Source of the DNA: Planctomycetota bacterium | GTDB lineage: Bacteria; Planctomycetota; UBA8742; UBA2392 | Assembly (NCBI GenBank): GCA_016722065.1 | Contig: JADKGX010000001.1 | Span: forward strand, 124,001-188,000 | Length of the DNA stretch: 64,000 nucleotides | Direction of reading: 5' to 3' | Shown: one piece after another, positions 1 to 7,992 of the stretch | Position numbering within the stretch: the first letter of the stretch is position 1 | Layout: each line of letters opens with the position of its first letter | Position numbers and translations under genes: made by a program | Notes under the pieces: model-generated | The model's database searches: none | Seen by the model: the letters and a program-made list of their open reading frames with translations, nothing else | Told to the model about the DNA's origin: nothing

Positions 1-8
1 AGGAACGC

Positions 9-338
9 GTGATCACGGCCAAGAAAAACTACGTCGTGAAGCTGGACGAACTGACCGACAAGCTGGGCAAGAAGATCGAGGAAATGGAAGCCTTCATCAG
101 CGAGATGGAAGTGGAACTCGAGCTGCTGAAGATTGAAGAAGACATCGCCGAGATCAACAAATCCATGAATGGCGAAGGCAGCAACAAGTTCGGCAAGGCA
201 ATAGCCAACTTCCGTAACAAGAAGAAGGACTTCCTGGCCGAACAGGAACTGGCCGACAAAGCCAAGCCTGCTGACGACAGCTATTTCTCGGACAGCAAGA
301 CACCCGCTGCCAGCACCAGCGCCAGCTACTGGGAGTAA
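9..338 (+). CDS. Small charged coiled-coil protein, possibly 5'-truncated
   Basis: I do not recognise the family. The product is up to 109 residues, very rich in Lys and Glu, and its first 80 residues have the heptad-like hydrophobic spacing of a coiled coil. The tail is Ser/Ala/Thr-rich and looks disordered. A GTG at 9 has AGGA four bases upstream, but the frame is also open to the window edge, so the gene may begin outside the window. A strong terminator follows directly, so this is the last gene of its transcription unit. Function unknown; a small structural or chaperone-like role is possible but unsupported. Confidence 0.6.
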   Translation: MITAKKNYVVKLDELTDKLGKKIEEMEAFISEMEVELELLKIEEDIAEINKSMNGEGSNKFGKAIANFRNKKKDFLAEQELADKAKPADDSYFSDSKTPAASTSASYWE

Positions 339-360
339 GCAGCAACAAGCGGCATTACAA

Positions 361-389
361 CCGGGCCCCTCGGGGCCCGGTTTTCTTTT
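361..389 (+). terminator. Intrinsic terminator after the coiled-coil gene
   Basis: A perfect 9-bp GC stem (361-369 with 372-380, 2-nt loop) is followed by TTTTCTTTT. It lies 22 bp after the stop codon at 338 and before the convergent TPR gene. Confidence 0.9.
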
Positions 390-405
390 GCCGGCGCAAT
401 GCGGC

Positions 406-1638
406 CTAGGCTTGGCCCAGCATGGCTTGCGCCGCCTTGATGGCGTGGGTGTCGCCGCTTTCTCGGCCCAGGTCCAGGGCGCGCTGGGCTTCCGCCCGGG
501 CTTTTGCGTCGTGGCCGGCATCGGCCAGCAGTTCTGCCCGGCGCAACAGCACCATGGCCAACAGGCCCATTGAGCCCGTCTGGCGTGCAAAGGCCTCTAC
601 TTCAAGCAACGGCAGGGCCGCGGCCCGCTGATCGCCAAGCACGCGCAGCAGCGAACTGCGGCACAGCAACAGCGCTGCCCGCAGGTTGGCCAGCTGCGGT
701 TCCCGCACCATCGGTTCGGCCTGGTCCAGATGTGCCTGGGCTTCTTGCGTGCGGCCCAGCGCCACAAGCGCTTCGGCCAGGTTGTTGTGCGCGACAATCA
801 CCTGCACAAAGTCATGGGTCTGGCGCGCAAGCTGCAGGGCTTGCTCCTGAAACTCGATGGCACGGGTGTGGTCGTTGCGGCCTGCACATTCCTTGGCCCG
901 GTACAGCAGAAAGGCCACCTGCAACTGGCTGTTGTTGACACGCGCGTTCAGGGCCTCGCCTTCGTCGGCCCAGCGCGATGCCGCCGGCAGGTCTCCGCGT
1001 TCGTGGGCATCCCAGGCCAGGTGCACCAAGGCGCGCCCGCGGTAGCCGTCATCTTGCGCGTGCGCGGCCAGGTATTCAAAGTTCTCGCGGGCGGCTTCGT
1101 GGCGGCCCATGCGCTGGTGCAGGTCGGCCAGAATGTCGGTGGCGCGCATGCGGCGCTGGGGCTGCTGCTCAATCATGGGCAGCAGCCGGCCCAGGGCTTC
1201 AATCGCGGCGCCGTAGTCATAGTTGAAGCGCGCGTAGTCGGCCCCCTGGCCCAGATAGTGAATATACTTTTCGCGCAGCTCCGCTTCCTGGCCGGGGGGT
1301 GCGCCGGCCAGCCCGGCCTGGGCGTGATCGGCCAGTTCCAGTGCAAGCGCGCGCAGGTTCAAGCCCGGCGTTTGTTCCAGCAATTGCAGGGCAAGACGGT
1401 GAATCGCGGCACGCTGAATTGGCGGTTGCAACTGGTACGCGGCCTGGCGCACCAGTGCGTGTCGAAACAGGTAGACGCTTTCCGCCGGCAGGTCCATGCA
1501 GGCCCGATGATCGAATGCCAAACGCAAGCGGGCAATGGCAAGGCCGCAGATCGGCGCCAGGCGCGGTTTGCCGGGGGCGGCGACAACTGTTTGGTCGACC
1601 ATGGGCCGCGGATTCAACGGCAAGGGCTCTGCCGCCAA
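406..1638 (-). CDS. TPR protein resembling the C-terminal half of a STAND/adenylate-cyclase-type ATPase
   Basis: The protein is up to 410 residues. Residues 56-80 carry YLFRHALVRQAAYQL followed by a RAAIH motif, which resembles the end of the winged-helix region in STAND-type regulators (signature F-x-HAL-x-x-x-AY). The rest is TPR-like helical pairs with many Ala and Leu. No P-loop ATPase precedes the motif, so this is either a stand-alone scaffold or a truncated regulator. The start is uncertain: ATG at 1638, or ATG at 1497 just before the motif. It follows the radical SAM gene on the same strand after 84 bp. The gene at 12146-13993 is a paralogue that begins at the same motif. A protein-protein interaction role is inferred from the repeats. 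Confidence 0.7.
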   Translation of the reverse strand: MAAEPLPLNPRPMVDQTVVAAPGKPRLAPICGLAIARLRLAFDHRACMDLPAESVYLFRHALVRQAAYQLQPPIQRAAIHRLALQLLEQTPGLNLRALALELADHAQAGLAGAPPGQEAELREKYIHYLGQGADYARFNYDYGAAIEALGRLLPMIEQQPQRRMRATDILADLHQRMGRHEAARENFEYLAAHAQDDGYRGRALVHLAWDAHERGDLPAASRWADEGEALNARVNNSQLQVAFLLYRAKECAGRNDHTRAIEFQEQALQLARQTHDFVQVIVAHNNLAEALVALGRTQEAQAHLDQAEPMVREPQLANLRAALLLCRSSLLRVLGDQRAAALPLLEVEAFARQTGSMGLLAMVLLRRAELLADAGHDAKARAEAQRALDLGRESGDTHAIKAAQAMLGQA

Positions 1639-1722
1639 GGTCGCCCAGAAGTGCCAGGCTGTAACGACTCAACCCTTGCGGAACGACAGGCTGGCGCGCC
1701 AGTAACGGCTCGCCGAGGGTGG

Positions 1723-2775
1723 TCAGAACAGGCTGCGCGTGTCGCCGGGGCGGCGGAAATTGTCCACCTTGAATTCTCTGCGCTGTTCCGGAAACCCTGC
1801 CCGTCGCCGCGCCAACTGGAACAACTGCGTGATCTGTTCCGCGCGGGTGCCGCTGCCGCGCATGCGCGTGGCAAAATCGGCGTTGTTCAGCGCCCCGCCG
1901 CGAGCCTGGCGAATACGTTTCATGATCTTGTCGGCGGCATCAGGCACTTCGCGCCGTGCCCAATCCTCAAACACCTGCGCCACAGACAGCGGTAGCCGCA
2001 CAATCGTGTGGCCGGCCCAACTGGCGCCGTGATCGCGGGCCTGTTTCAAGATGCCCGCAATCTCGTGATCATTCAGCCCGGGAATAATCGGCGCCACATT
2101 CACGCCCACGGGCACGCCCGCGTCTGCCAGTGCCTTCACCGCTGCCAGGCGCCGCGCCGCCGTGGCTGTGCGGGGTTCCAACTTGCGGCGCAGGGTTTCA
2201 TCCAGCGTCGTGATACTCAACGTCACGCCCGTGGCGTCAAAGCGGGCCAGGTCCTGCAACAGGTCGATGTCGCGTGTAACCAGCGCGTTCTTGGTAATCA
2301 GCCCGCAGGCCTGGCGAAACTCGGCCATCACTTGCAGCAGGCTGCGCGTGATTTCAAACCGGGCCTCACAGGGCTGGTAAGGGTCGGTCACACCCGAAAG
2401 GCTGATCCACTGGGGCTGCCAGGATGGTTTCATCAGGGCATCGCGCAGCAGACCGGCGGCGTTGCGTTTGACGAAAATCTTGGTTTCAAAATCCAGCCCG
2501 GCCGAGAGGCCAAGGTATTCGTGATAGGGCCGGGCGTAGCAATAGCTGCAGCCGTGCTCACAGCCGCGGTAAGGGTTGATCGAATAGCTGAAAGGCAGGT
2601 CGGGGCTGTTGTTCTTGCTCAAGATGCTCTGGCTGTCGTCCCAGTAAAACTCGGTCTTCGGCGGCGGTTCGTCCGGGTCGCGCAGGGCCGGGTCGTATTG
2701 CACGACAATGCGCTCAAAGCGGCCTGCCGGGTTCACGCCCGCGCCGCGCCCGACCATGCCTTCAGCTTGCGCCAT
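1723..2775 (-). CDS. PA0069-family radical SAM protein
   Basis: The 350-residue protein has the radical SAM cluster motif CEHGCSYCY (C-x3-C-x2-C) near residue 75, preceded by the SYSINPYRGC context typical of the PA0069/Rv2578c family. A TIM-barrel-like core follows, with GVTDPYQPCE and SITTLDETL segments. These proteins are related to spore photoproduct lyase and bind a 4Fe-4S cluster with SAM; their substrate is not established. The start is ATG 2775. A TATGCT box ends 6 nt upstream and no Shine-Dalgarno is visible, suggesting a leaderless transcript. It is divergent from the Fn3-like gene at 2855. Confidence 0.9.
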   Translation of the reverse strand: MAQAEGMVGRGAGVNPAGRFERIVVQYDPALRDPDEPPPKTEFYWDDSQSILSKNNSPDLPFSYSINPYRGCEHGCSYCYARPYHEYLGLSAGLDFETKIFVKRNAAGLLRDALMKPSWQPQWISLSGVTDPYQPCEARFEITRSLLQVMAEFRQACGLITKNALVTRDIDLLQDLARFDATGVTLSITTLDETLRRKLEPRTATAARRLAAVKALADAGVPVGVNVAPIIPGLNDHEIAGILKQARDHGASWAGHTIVRLPLSVAQVFEDWARREVPDAADKIMKRIRQARGGALNNADFATRMRGSGTRAEQITQLFQLARRRAGFPEQRREFKVDNFRRPGDTRSLF

Positions 2776-2854
2776 GGGTGCAGCATAGCACTTGTTGCGA
2801 CAGCACCGGGCGCTTGCACTGTTGCCGGGCCTGGCCCCGGCCTATATTCGCGCC
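2776..2854. promoter_or_regulatory. Divergent promoter region with two -10 boxes next to start codons
   Basis: On the minus strand TATGCT (complement of 2782-2787) ends 6 nt before the radical SAM ATG. On the plus strand TATATT (2843-2848) ends 6 nt before the ATG at 2855, with TTGCCG at 2822-2827 and a 15-bp spacer. Neither gene has a Shine-Dalgarno sequence. Transcription would start at or next to the start codons. This is inferred from sequence only. Confidence 0.5.
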
Positions 2855-3628
2855 ATGGGCAAGTTCAAACCGCTGCTGGCGTCGCTGGCAACCATCGCTG
2901 TAGCGATGCTGCTGCTGCTGGGCTGGAGCCTGCTGCGCGACAAACCGGCACCCTGGCCCCAGGACAACGGTGTGGCCCCGCCGCCATCGAACCGGCCCGC
3001 TAGCGGCCAGCAATATGAAATTGTCAACCTGGACCCCCGCCCCACCAGCGACCCGGTTTATCTGTGGCCCGATGAGGGCAAGCGCATGTCTTCGCCCGAG
3101 TTCTGGGTCATGTGGAAGACGCAAAGCTTCAGTGATTGCCGGCTGATAGCCACCAAAGACGGCAAGCTGTGGCATGAACTGGGCAACACCGGCGGCAAGA
3201 GCCATTACCTGGGCGTCGACTTCGGGTTCTTTGGCAGCAAGGTGACATTTTGCGTTGATTTCACCCAGGACGGCAAAAAGTACCGCAGCAAGCCGCGCAC
3301 CGTAACGCTGGGCACCGGGGCCTGGTTTGACCGCCGCCAGTACACCTTTGTGCACGATGGCAACGACCAGACGTTTTTCACGGCGCATCTTTTCGGACGC
3401 GACCCGGCGCGCATTTCCACGCGCGGCTTTCTGCACGGCTGGTTCACCGACGACCTGGTGGTTTACTATTCGCCCCAGCCCGGAGACAGCAACGGCGGCG
3501 ACATCAAGCTGGGCGTCAGCAACCCCGGCGCGATTGCGCAAGGCGATGGCGGCCTGGGCTTCCTGGAGGTCTATGACGATGTCGGCAACACCTACGACCG
3601 CACCATGATCCAGTTCAAGCGGCCCTAA
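2855..3628 (+). CDS. Membrane-anchored protein with Fn3-like domain
   Basis: The 257-residue protein starts MGKFKPLLASLATIAVAM and has one N-terminal hydrophobic segment (about 7-24), so it is anchored or exported. A proline-rich linker follows. Residues about 75-150 (from FWVMWKTQ to KPRTVTL) look like a fibronectin-III/purple-acid-phosphatase-type beta sandwich, and the remainder is beta-rich with many aromatic residues. No catalytic motif is recognised. I chose ATG 2855 over the upstream in-frame codon because the signal-anchor begins there and a -10 box ends 6 nt upstream. Extracytoplasmic binding or structural function is inferred only. Confidence 0.75.
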   Translation: MGKFKPLLASLATIAVAMLLLLGWSLLRDKPAPWPQDNGVAPPPSNRPASGQQYEIVNLDPRPTSDPVYLWPDEGKRMSSPEFWVMWKTQSFSDCRLIATKDGKLWHELGNTGGKSHYLGVDFGFFGSKVTFCVDFTQDGKKYRSKPRTVTLGTGAWFDRRQYTFVHDGNDQTFFTAHLFGRDPARISTRGFLHGWFTDDLVVYYSPQPGDSNGGDIKLGVSNPGAIAQGDGGLGFLEVYDDVGNTYDRTMIQFKRP

Positions 3629-3636
3629 GCAGACAA

Positions 3637-3656
3637 GCGCCCTTATGCAAGGGCGC
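3637..3656. terminator. Hairpin between convergent genes
   Basis: An 8-bp stem GCGCCCTT/AAGGGCGC with ATGC loop lies between the stop at 3628 (+) and the kinase stop at 3685 (-). It has no strong U tract, so it may end transcripts from either side only weakly. Confidence 0.55.
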
Positions 3657-3684
3657 AAACCAACCGGGTTTTAGAACCGAAATG

Positions 3685-5181
3685 CTAGGTTGCCTGCTGG
3701 CCCGGGTTGCCGGTTGCCGGTGCGGCGGCCTGCTTGCCTGTGGTGCTGTCTTCCTGCTTGAGAGGGTTCTCAATCACCACCGTTCCGCCGGCCACGCTGG
3801 GCGGCGACGACGGATAATTGAACTGCGGCTTGGGGTTGTTCAGGCTGCCGGCTTCCTGCCGTGCCAGCACGTTGTAGATCGGGCTTTTCTTGCGCTGCTT
3901 GACCAGTTCCATGCCTTCATCAGTGAACATCTCGCGCGAAATGCGGCGCTGCAGGGCAACCTTGCCCTCTTTGTTGCGCAAGAACGTCAACTGGCGCAGG
4001 TCGTCCTGGTGGGCATCGCTGAAGTCGCCTTCAAAGATGCGCAGGTAGGCCGCCATGCTGTTGTTGGTGGGCCCGAAACCCTGGGCGAACAAGAAGCGCT
4101 TTTCCAGGTCAATGCACACTTCCAGCATGCGCTGGTAGCGCTTGGCCGGGTCGTACTCCAGCATCTTCATCACGATCTGGCTCAGGCGCTCTGGCAGGTC
4201 GGGGCACACGGCAATGGGCGGCAGAATCGGGCGGCTTTGCGCCTGCTTGACCCATTTGACGTTGTCGTCCCAACTGCCCTTGGCCAGCGGCTTGAACAGG
4301 TTAATGCCCGTCAGCAGTTCATAGGCCACAACGCCCAGGCTGAAGATATCGGCCCGGCCGTCGATGCGCTGGCGGGCCAGTTGCTCCGGGGCCATGTAGT
4401 GCACCTTGCCTGCGAATTCCTCGCCGGCTTCGGCCAGCGGCGCGGCAATGCCGAAATCGGTCAGCTTGGGTACGCCTTCGCTGCTGATCAGGATGTTTCC
4501 GGGCGTGACGTCCTTGTGCACGATCCACTGGTGCGCGTACTCCAGCGACCGCGCAATGCGGCTGACAATGAACATCGCAATCGCTGGCGGCAGCAGCAGG
4601 TGCAGCTTGAAATGGTGGCGCATCAGCATGGCCAGGTCGACGCCGTCGACGTAGTCCATGCTCATGAACAACACACGCGGGCTGGCCTCGACAATCGCTG
4701 TCGCCTTGGGGTTGGGCATGCGCGCAGGGGCAAAGCCCGGCGTGCGGCGACCCGGCCCTTTGCGCGGGTCCACCATGCGGCGCAGCGTAAAGCTGGGCAA
4801 CTGCAGGTCCGATGTCGGCTTCATGCTGGGCGTGCCGCCCAGTGTGCGCCGAAACGCCTCCGGCAGGTCACTCAGCTTGCAGGTTTCCAGGCCGTAGGTT
4901 TTGACGATGTTTTCGTGGCGCAGAAACGTGGCAATGTTGGCCTCGTTGCGCAGGCGCGCCTCTTGCTCGTCGTCGAGAGTCTTGAAGGACTTGAAGACGA
5001 CGTAGTCAAGAACCCCGCCGCAGTTTTTCTCGGCCAGATACACCACGCCCATGCCGCCGCGACCAAGTTCCTCCACAATGGAGTAGGTCGCGGTGCTGGA
5101 GAAGTTGAAGCCACGAAGCGGAAAGTCTTCCAAGCCGGCCCCATTTGTGGAAAAGCTGGCACACCCGGGTTTGCTACGCAC
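3685..5181 (-). CDS. Hanks-type serine/threonine protein kinase
   Basis: From GTG 5181 the product is 498 residues. It carries a glycine loop GRGGMG (about 40-45), the invariant Lys in VVFKSF (about 64), a catalytic loop HKDVTPGN, DFG in LTDFGIA, and MAPEQ. A long insert with basic and Pro-rich sequence separates the N-lobe from the rest, and the Pro/Ala-rich C-terminal 150 residues have no transmembrane segment, so the kinase is probably cytosolic. The catalytic loop departs from HRDLKPxN: Thr replaces the usual Lys after the Asp. The start is uncertain: GTG 5181, TTG 5133, or a longer frame to 5313 that would overlap the divergent lipoprotein gene. Substrates are unknown. Confidence 0.88.
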   Translation of the reverse strand: MRSKPGCASFSTNGAGLEDFPLRGFNFSSTATYSIVEELGRGGMGVVYLAEKNCGGVLDYVVFKSFKTLDDEQEARLRNEANIATFLRHENIVKTYGLETCKLSDLPEAFRRTLGGTPSMKPTSDLQLPSFTLRRMVDPRKGPGRRTPGFAPARMPNPKATAIVEASPRVLFMSMDYVDGVDLAMLMRHHFKLHLLLPPAIAMFIVSRIARSLEYAHQWIVHKDVTPGNILISSEGVPKLTDFGIAAPLAEAGEEFAGKVHYMAPEQLARQRIDGRADIFSLGVVAYELLTGINLFKPLAKGSWDDNVKWVKQAQSRPILPPIAVCPDLPERLSQIVMKMLEYDPAKRYQRMLEVCIDLEKRFLFAQGFGPTNNSMAAYLRIFEGDFSDAHQDDLRQLTFLRNKEGKVALQRRISREMFTDEGMELVKQRKKSPIYNVLARQEAGSLNNPKPQFNYPSSPPSVAGGTVVIENPLKQEDSTTGKQAAAPATGNPGQQAT

Positions 5182-5311
5182 ATAAAGTATCCCACATAAA
5201 CCGCGCCTTGACCAGCGTTTACGCCCCTGATTGCACCGGGTGCACAGTTGTGAACCTTGGCAATTCGTGACCGTTCGTACAGCTATCCCGGGGCGGACGG
5301 AAAGGCCGCCC

Positions 5312-5740
5312 ATGCGCTTTACCCTCAGTCTTACCTTCGTGTGCGCGCTGCTGACCGGCTGCGGAGCAGGCGTGAACCACGCCCCCGCGCCAAAGCCTCA
5401 GCACGCCACGCCCGTGCCAGCGCCGGAGATTCAGCCGGCCCAATTGCCAATCTGGCCAACGAGTCGCAAGGAATCGCCGCCGCTAAGCCCACCCAAGCAC
5501 GCCACCCAGCGCCAGGAAACGCGGCGATATCCAACCGGGCGCGTGTTGGCGGAGTACGAGCTGATCGTGGCCCCTGATGGCCAGCAATGGATGCACGGCA
5601 GCTACGCCATGTATTGGGGTAACGGCCAAATCCTGGAGGAAGGCGATTACTGGATGGGAGAACGCGTTGGGCCCTGGAAACGCTATCTCTCCAACGGCTC
5701 GCCGGTTTCACCTGCAAAGGTGCCCATGCACAGTGACTGA
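5312..5740 (+). CDS. Lipoprotein with MORN/YwqK-type repeat
   Basis: The 142-residue protein starts MRFTLSLTFVCALLTGCGAG, a lipoprotein signal peptide with lipobox LTGC. After a Pro-rich linker, the C-terminal part (HGSYAMYWGNGQILEEGDY ... GERVGPWKRY) matches the MORN_2/YwqK pattern of repeated G-x-x-x-x-Y/W strands. ATG 5312 is preceded by AAGG and is preferred over the upstream in-frame start at 5231, which lacks a signal sequence. It is probably tethered to a membrane facing the periplasm. Function unknown. Confidence 0.75.
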   Translation: MRFTLSLTFVCALLTGCGAGVNHAPAPKPQHATPVPAPEIQPAQLPIWPTSRKESPPLSPPKHATQRQETRRYPTGRVLAEYELIVAPDGQQWMHGSYAMYWGNGQILEEGDYWMGERVGPWKRYLSNGSPVSPAKVPMHSD

Positions 5741-5770
5741 CGGGCGGCCAAGGGCTGCTATGCTGCCGCC

Positions 5771-6118
5771 ATGTGCATGAAGCTGCACGTTGACACGCAG
5801 GGCATGAGCCCCGGCCGCAAGTTGTGGGCCTGGCGCGTGTGGCCCTTTCTTGCACTTGTGTGGCTTTACAAGAAGCTGCTAAGCCCGGTGCTGCCCAAGG
5901 CCTGCCGCTATCACCCCACCTGCAGCGAATACACCTTTGACGCAATCAAGCAGCGGGGCGTGATTCAGGGAATCCTGATCGGCGGTCTGCGCGTGTTGCG
6001 TTGCGCACCCTGGGGCAGCAGCGGCTATGACCCCGTGGAGGCCTTTCGTTGGCCGTGGGAACGCAAGCCAGTGATCGGCCATCCTGAAAATCCAGAACAA
6101 TCTACCGACCCCAGGTAG
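5771..6118 (+). CDS. yidD: Membrane protein insertion efficiency factor YidD
   Basis: The 115-residue protein has the YidD core: YKKLLSPVLPKACRYHPTCSEY followed by A-x-x-x-G and a CAPWGSSGYDPV segment. YidD is a small membrane-associated protein that aids YidC-dependent insertion of inner-membrane proteins. It is normally found beside rnpA and yidC; here it stands alone. TATGCT (5759-5764) ends exactly 6 nt before ATG 5771 and no Shine-Dalgarno is present. ATG 5804 (MSPGRK) is an alternative start. Confidence 0.92.
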   Translation: MCMKLHVDTQGMSPGRKLWAWRVWPFLALVWLYKKLLSPVLPKACRYHPTCSEYTFDAIKQRGVIQGILIGGLRVLRCAPWGSSGYDPVEAFRWPWERKPVIGHPENPEQSTDPR

Positions 6119-6167
6119 CGGCGCGGATTTTTTCCGCAGGGATTTGGGCGCCAGCATTCTATTCACA

Positions 6168-6185
6168 GGCGGCCTGAATGCCGCC
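6168..6185 (-). terminator. Hairpin downstream of the DUF6899-like gene
   Basis: A 6-bp stem GGCGGC/GCCGCC with a 6-nt loop sits 2 bp after the stop codon of the minus-strand gene at 6187. It has no U tract, so it may be a weak terminator or a 3'-end protecting structure. Confidence 0.4.
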
Positions 6186-6186
6186 C

Positions 6187-6456
6187 CTACAAGCCGTACA
6201 CATCGCCGTTCTCGGCGATCTTTTTGTCCTCGTAGGGCGCGGCAACGCGTCGGTAGAATTCCAACTTGGCACATTCCAGCGCGCCGGTGATTTCGTTGAT
6301 GCGTGCGTAGTTCTTTTCGCGCGCCAGCAATTCGGCGCACAGGCGCGACACCACGTAATTCAGCCCGCCCGCAAAGTCCTTTTCTGGCAACAGCTTCACT
6401 AACTGCGCAATCAGCGGGTCCAGCGGCTTGCGGTCGGCAGGCTTGATGTAGGGCAT
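6187..6456 (-). CDS. DUF6899-like small conserved protein
   Basis: The 89-residue protein begins MPYIKPADRKPLDPLI and ends with ECAKLEFYRRVAAPYEDKKIAENGDVYGL. I recognise this layout (MPYI-x-x-x-DR at the start, NY-x-x-x-RL in the middle, EFYRR-x-x-PYE near the end) as a widespread uncharacterised family, which I believe is DUF6899. It is probably a small soluble helical protein. It lies downstream of eno on the same strand with 111 bp between them. Function unknown. Confidence 0.75.
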   Translation of the reverse strand: MPYIKPADRKPLDPLIAQLVKLLPEKDFAGGLNYVVSRLCAELLAREKNYARINEITGALECAKLEFYRRVAAPYEDKKIAENGDVYGL

Positions 6457-6477
6457 GGGTCAGACCTTTGGGGGCGG

Positions 6478-6502
6478 GTTCAGGTTCAGGTTCAGGTCAA
6501 GG
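6478..6502. repeat. GTTCAG hexamer tandem repeat
   Basis: Three perfect GTTCAG units (6478-6495) are followed by GTCAAGG in the eno to DUF6899 gap. The same CAGGTTCAGG motif returns after ispD at 8794. Confidence 0.7.
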
Positions 6503-6567
6503 AAAGGGGCAATGGGCGCCCGCGGAAAGCCTTGGCGCCTCGCTCGCTAACTGACTCTGCACATTTG

Positions 6568-7836
6568 CTACCGCGCAAACATGCTGCGGCCTGCGTACAC
6601 CGCACGATCAGCCAGTTCTTCTTCAATGCGCAGCAGTTGGTTGTACTTGGCAATGCGCTCGGAACGGCTCAAACTTCCGGTTTTGATCTGACCCGCGTTG
6701 GTCGCCACGGCCAGGTCCGCGATAAACGTGTCTTCCGTTTCGCCGCTGCGGTGGCTGATCACCACCCCGAACTTGTTTTCCTGCGCCAGCCGAATGCATG
6801 CCAGCGTTTCTGTCAGCGTGCCAATCTGGTTCAGCTTGATCAAAATCGCGTTGGCGGCTTTGCGTGTAATGCCGTCCTGCAGGCGTTTGACGTTGGTGAC
6901 AAACAGGTCGTCCCCCACCAGTTGCACGCTGTCGCCAAGTTTCTTTTGCAGGGCCTGCCAGCCCTTCCAGTCGTCTTCTGCAAGGCCGTCTTCAATGCTG
7001 ACAATCGGAAACCTGGCGCACAGGCCTGCGTAGTATTCCACCATCTCGGCGCTGGTTTTCTTGCCGCCGCCGAACTCGTACTTGCCGCCCTTGAAGAACT
7101 CCGTGGCTGCGGCGTCCAGCGCCAGGCTGATCTGCTGGCCGGGCTTGTAGCCCGCTTCTTCAATCGCCTGCAACAGCAGCGCAAGGCCGTCGTCTTCGCT
7201 TTCCAGGTCGGGGGCAAAGCCGCCTTCGTCACCCACGGCGGTGTTCAACTTTTTCTTCTTCAGGATTTTCTTGAGGGTCTGAAACACTTCGGCCCCGGCG
7301 CGCAGGGCTTCACTGAAGTTCACAAAGCCATGCGGTGCCAGCATGAACTCCTGGATATCCAGGTTGTTGTCGGCGTGCGCCCCGCCGTTGAGAACGTTCA
7401 TCAAGGGAACCGGCAACGTCACGGCCTGCACCCCACCCAGATAGCGGTACAACGGCAGGTCCTTGAGGCTGGCCGCACAACGCGCTGCTGCCATCGACAC
7501 GCCCAGAATGGCGTTGGCCCCAAGCCTGGATTTGTTTTCGGTGCCATCCAGTTCCAGCAACGCGGCATCGATAGCGCCTTGGTCGGCCACGTTCATGCCG
7601 CACAGCTCGGGCTCAATCATGGCTTCCACGTGGCGCACGGCCTGCAACACGCCCTTGCCGCCAAATCGCGCGTCCTGGTCGCGCAACTCGTTGGCCTCGT
7701 GGGCGCCGGTGCTGGCGCCACTGGGCACCATCGCGCGGCCCATGGCCCCGCTAAGGGTTTCGACATCGACTTCGACAGTGGGATTGCCGCGGCTGTCCAG
7801 CACTTCACGCGCGGTAATGTTCGTAATCTGCGGCAT
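6568..7836 (-). CDS. eno: Enolase
   Basis: Enolase converts 2-phosphoglycerate to phosphoenolpyruvate in glycolysis. The 422-residue length fits the family. The N-terminus has the REVLDSRGNPTVEVDV signature. Metal ligands and catalytic regions appear as GDEGGFAPD, SIEDGLAEDDW, GDDLFVTN, KLNQIGT and the signature region VISHRSGETED near residue 365. It is divergent from ispD. No clear Shine-Dalgarno precedes the ATG. Confidence 0.98.
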   Translation of the reverse strand: MPQITNITAREVLDSRGNPTVEVDVETLSGAMGRAMVPSGASTGAHEANELRDQDARFGGKGVLQAVRHVEAMIEPELCGMNVADQGAIDAALLELDGTENKSRLGANAILGVSMAAARCAASLKDLPLYRYLGGVQAVTLPVPLMNVLNGGAHADNNLDIQEFMLAPHGFVNFSEALRAGAEVFQTLKKILKKKKLNTAVGDEGGFAPDLESEDDGLALLLQAIEEAGYKPGQQISLALDAAATEFFKGGKYEFGGGKKTSAEMVEYYAGLCARFPIVSIEDGLAEDDWKGWQALQKKLGDSVQLVGDDLFVTNVKRLQDGITRKAANAILIKLNQIGTLTETLACIRLAQENKFGVVISHRSGETEDTFIADLAVATNAGQIKTGSLSRSERIAKYNQLLRIEEELADRAVYAGRSMFAR

Positions 7837-7980
7837 GGCGGGCTCCGGTTTGCCTGCGCGTTTCTAGCGCTGGCGCGCGCCTTTGCAAACCCCTGCCTTT
7901 CGATGACGCGTGACTGCCGCCGTGGGCATGTTCGGGGCAGCCGCACCGGGGCCACCGGTGACACCCGGCCCGCCGGGCGC

Positions 7981-7992
7981 TATGCTTTGGCC
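7981..7992 (+). promoter_or_regulatory. -10 box six bases before ispD start
   Basis: TATGCT (7981-7986) plus 6 nt leads straight to ATG 7993, and GTGACA lies 17 bp upstream of the box. This arrangement predicts a leaderless ispD transcript. Confidence 0.45.

Noticed and set aside
3682..5199. A 505-residue open frame opposite the kinase gene
   Set aside because: It is an antisense mirror of a GC-rich gene, with no domain and no ribosome site, while the kinase on the other strand has full motifs.
6532..7992. The 487-residue upstream extension of ispD
   Set aside because: It runs antisense to eno, and the IspD fold begins at ATG 7993.
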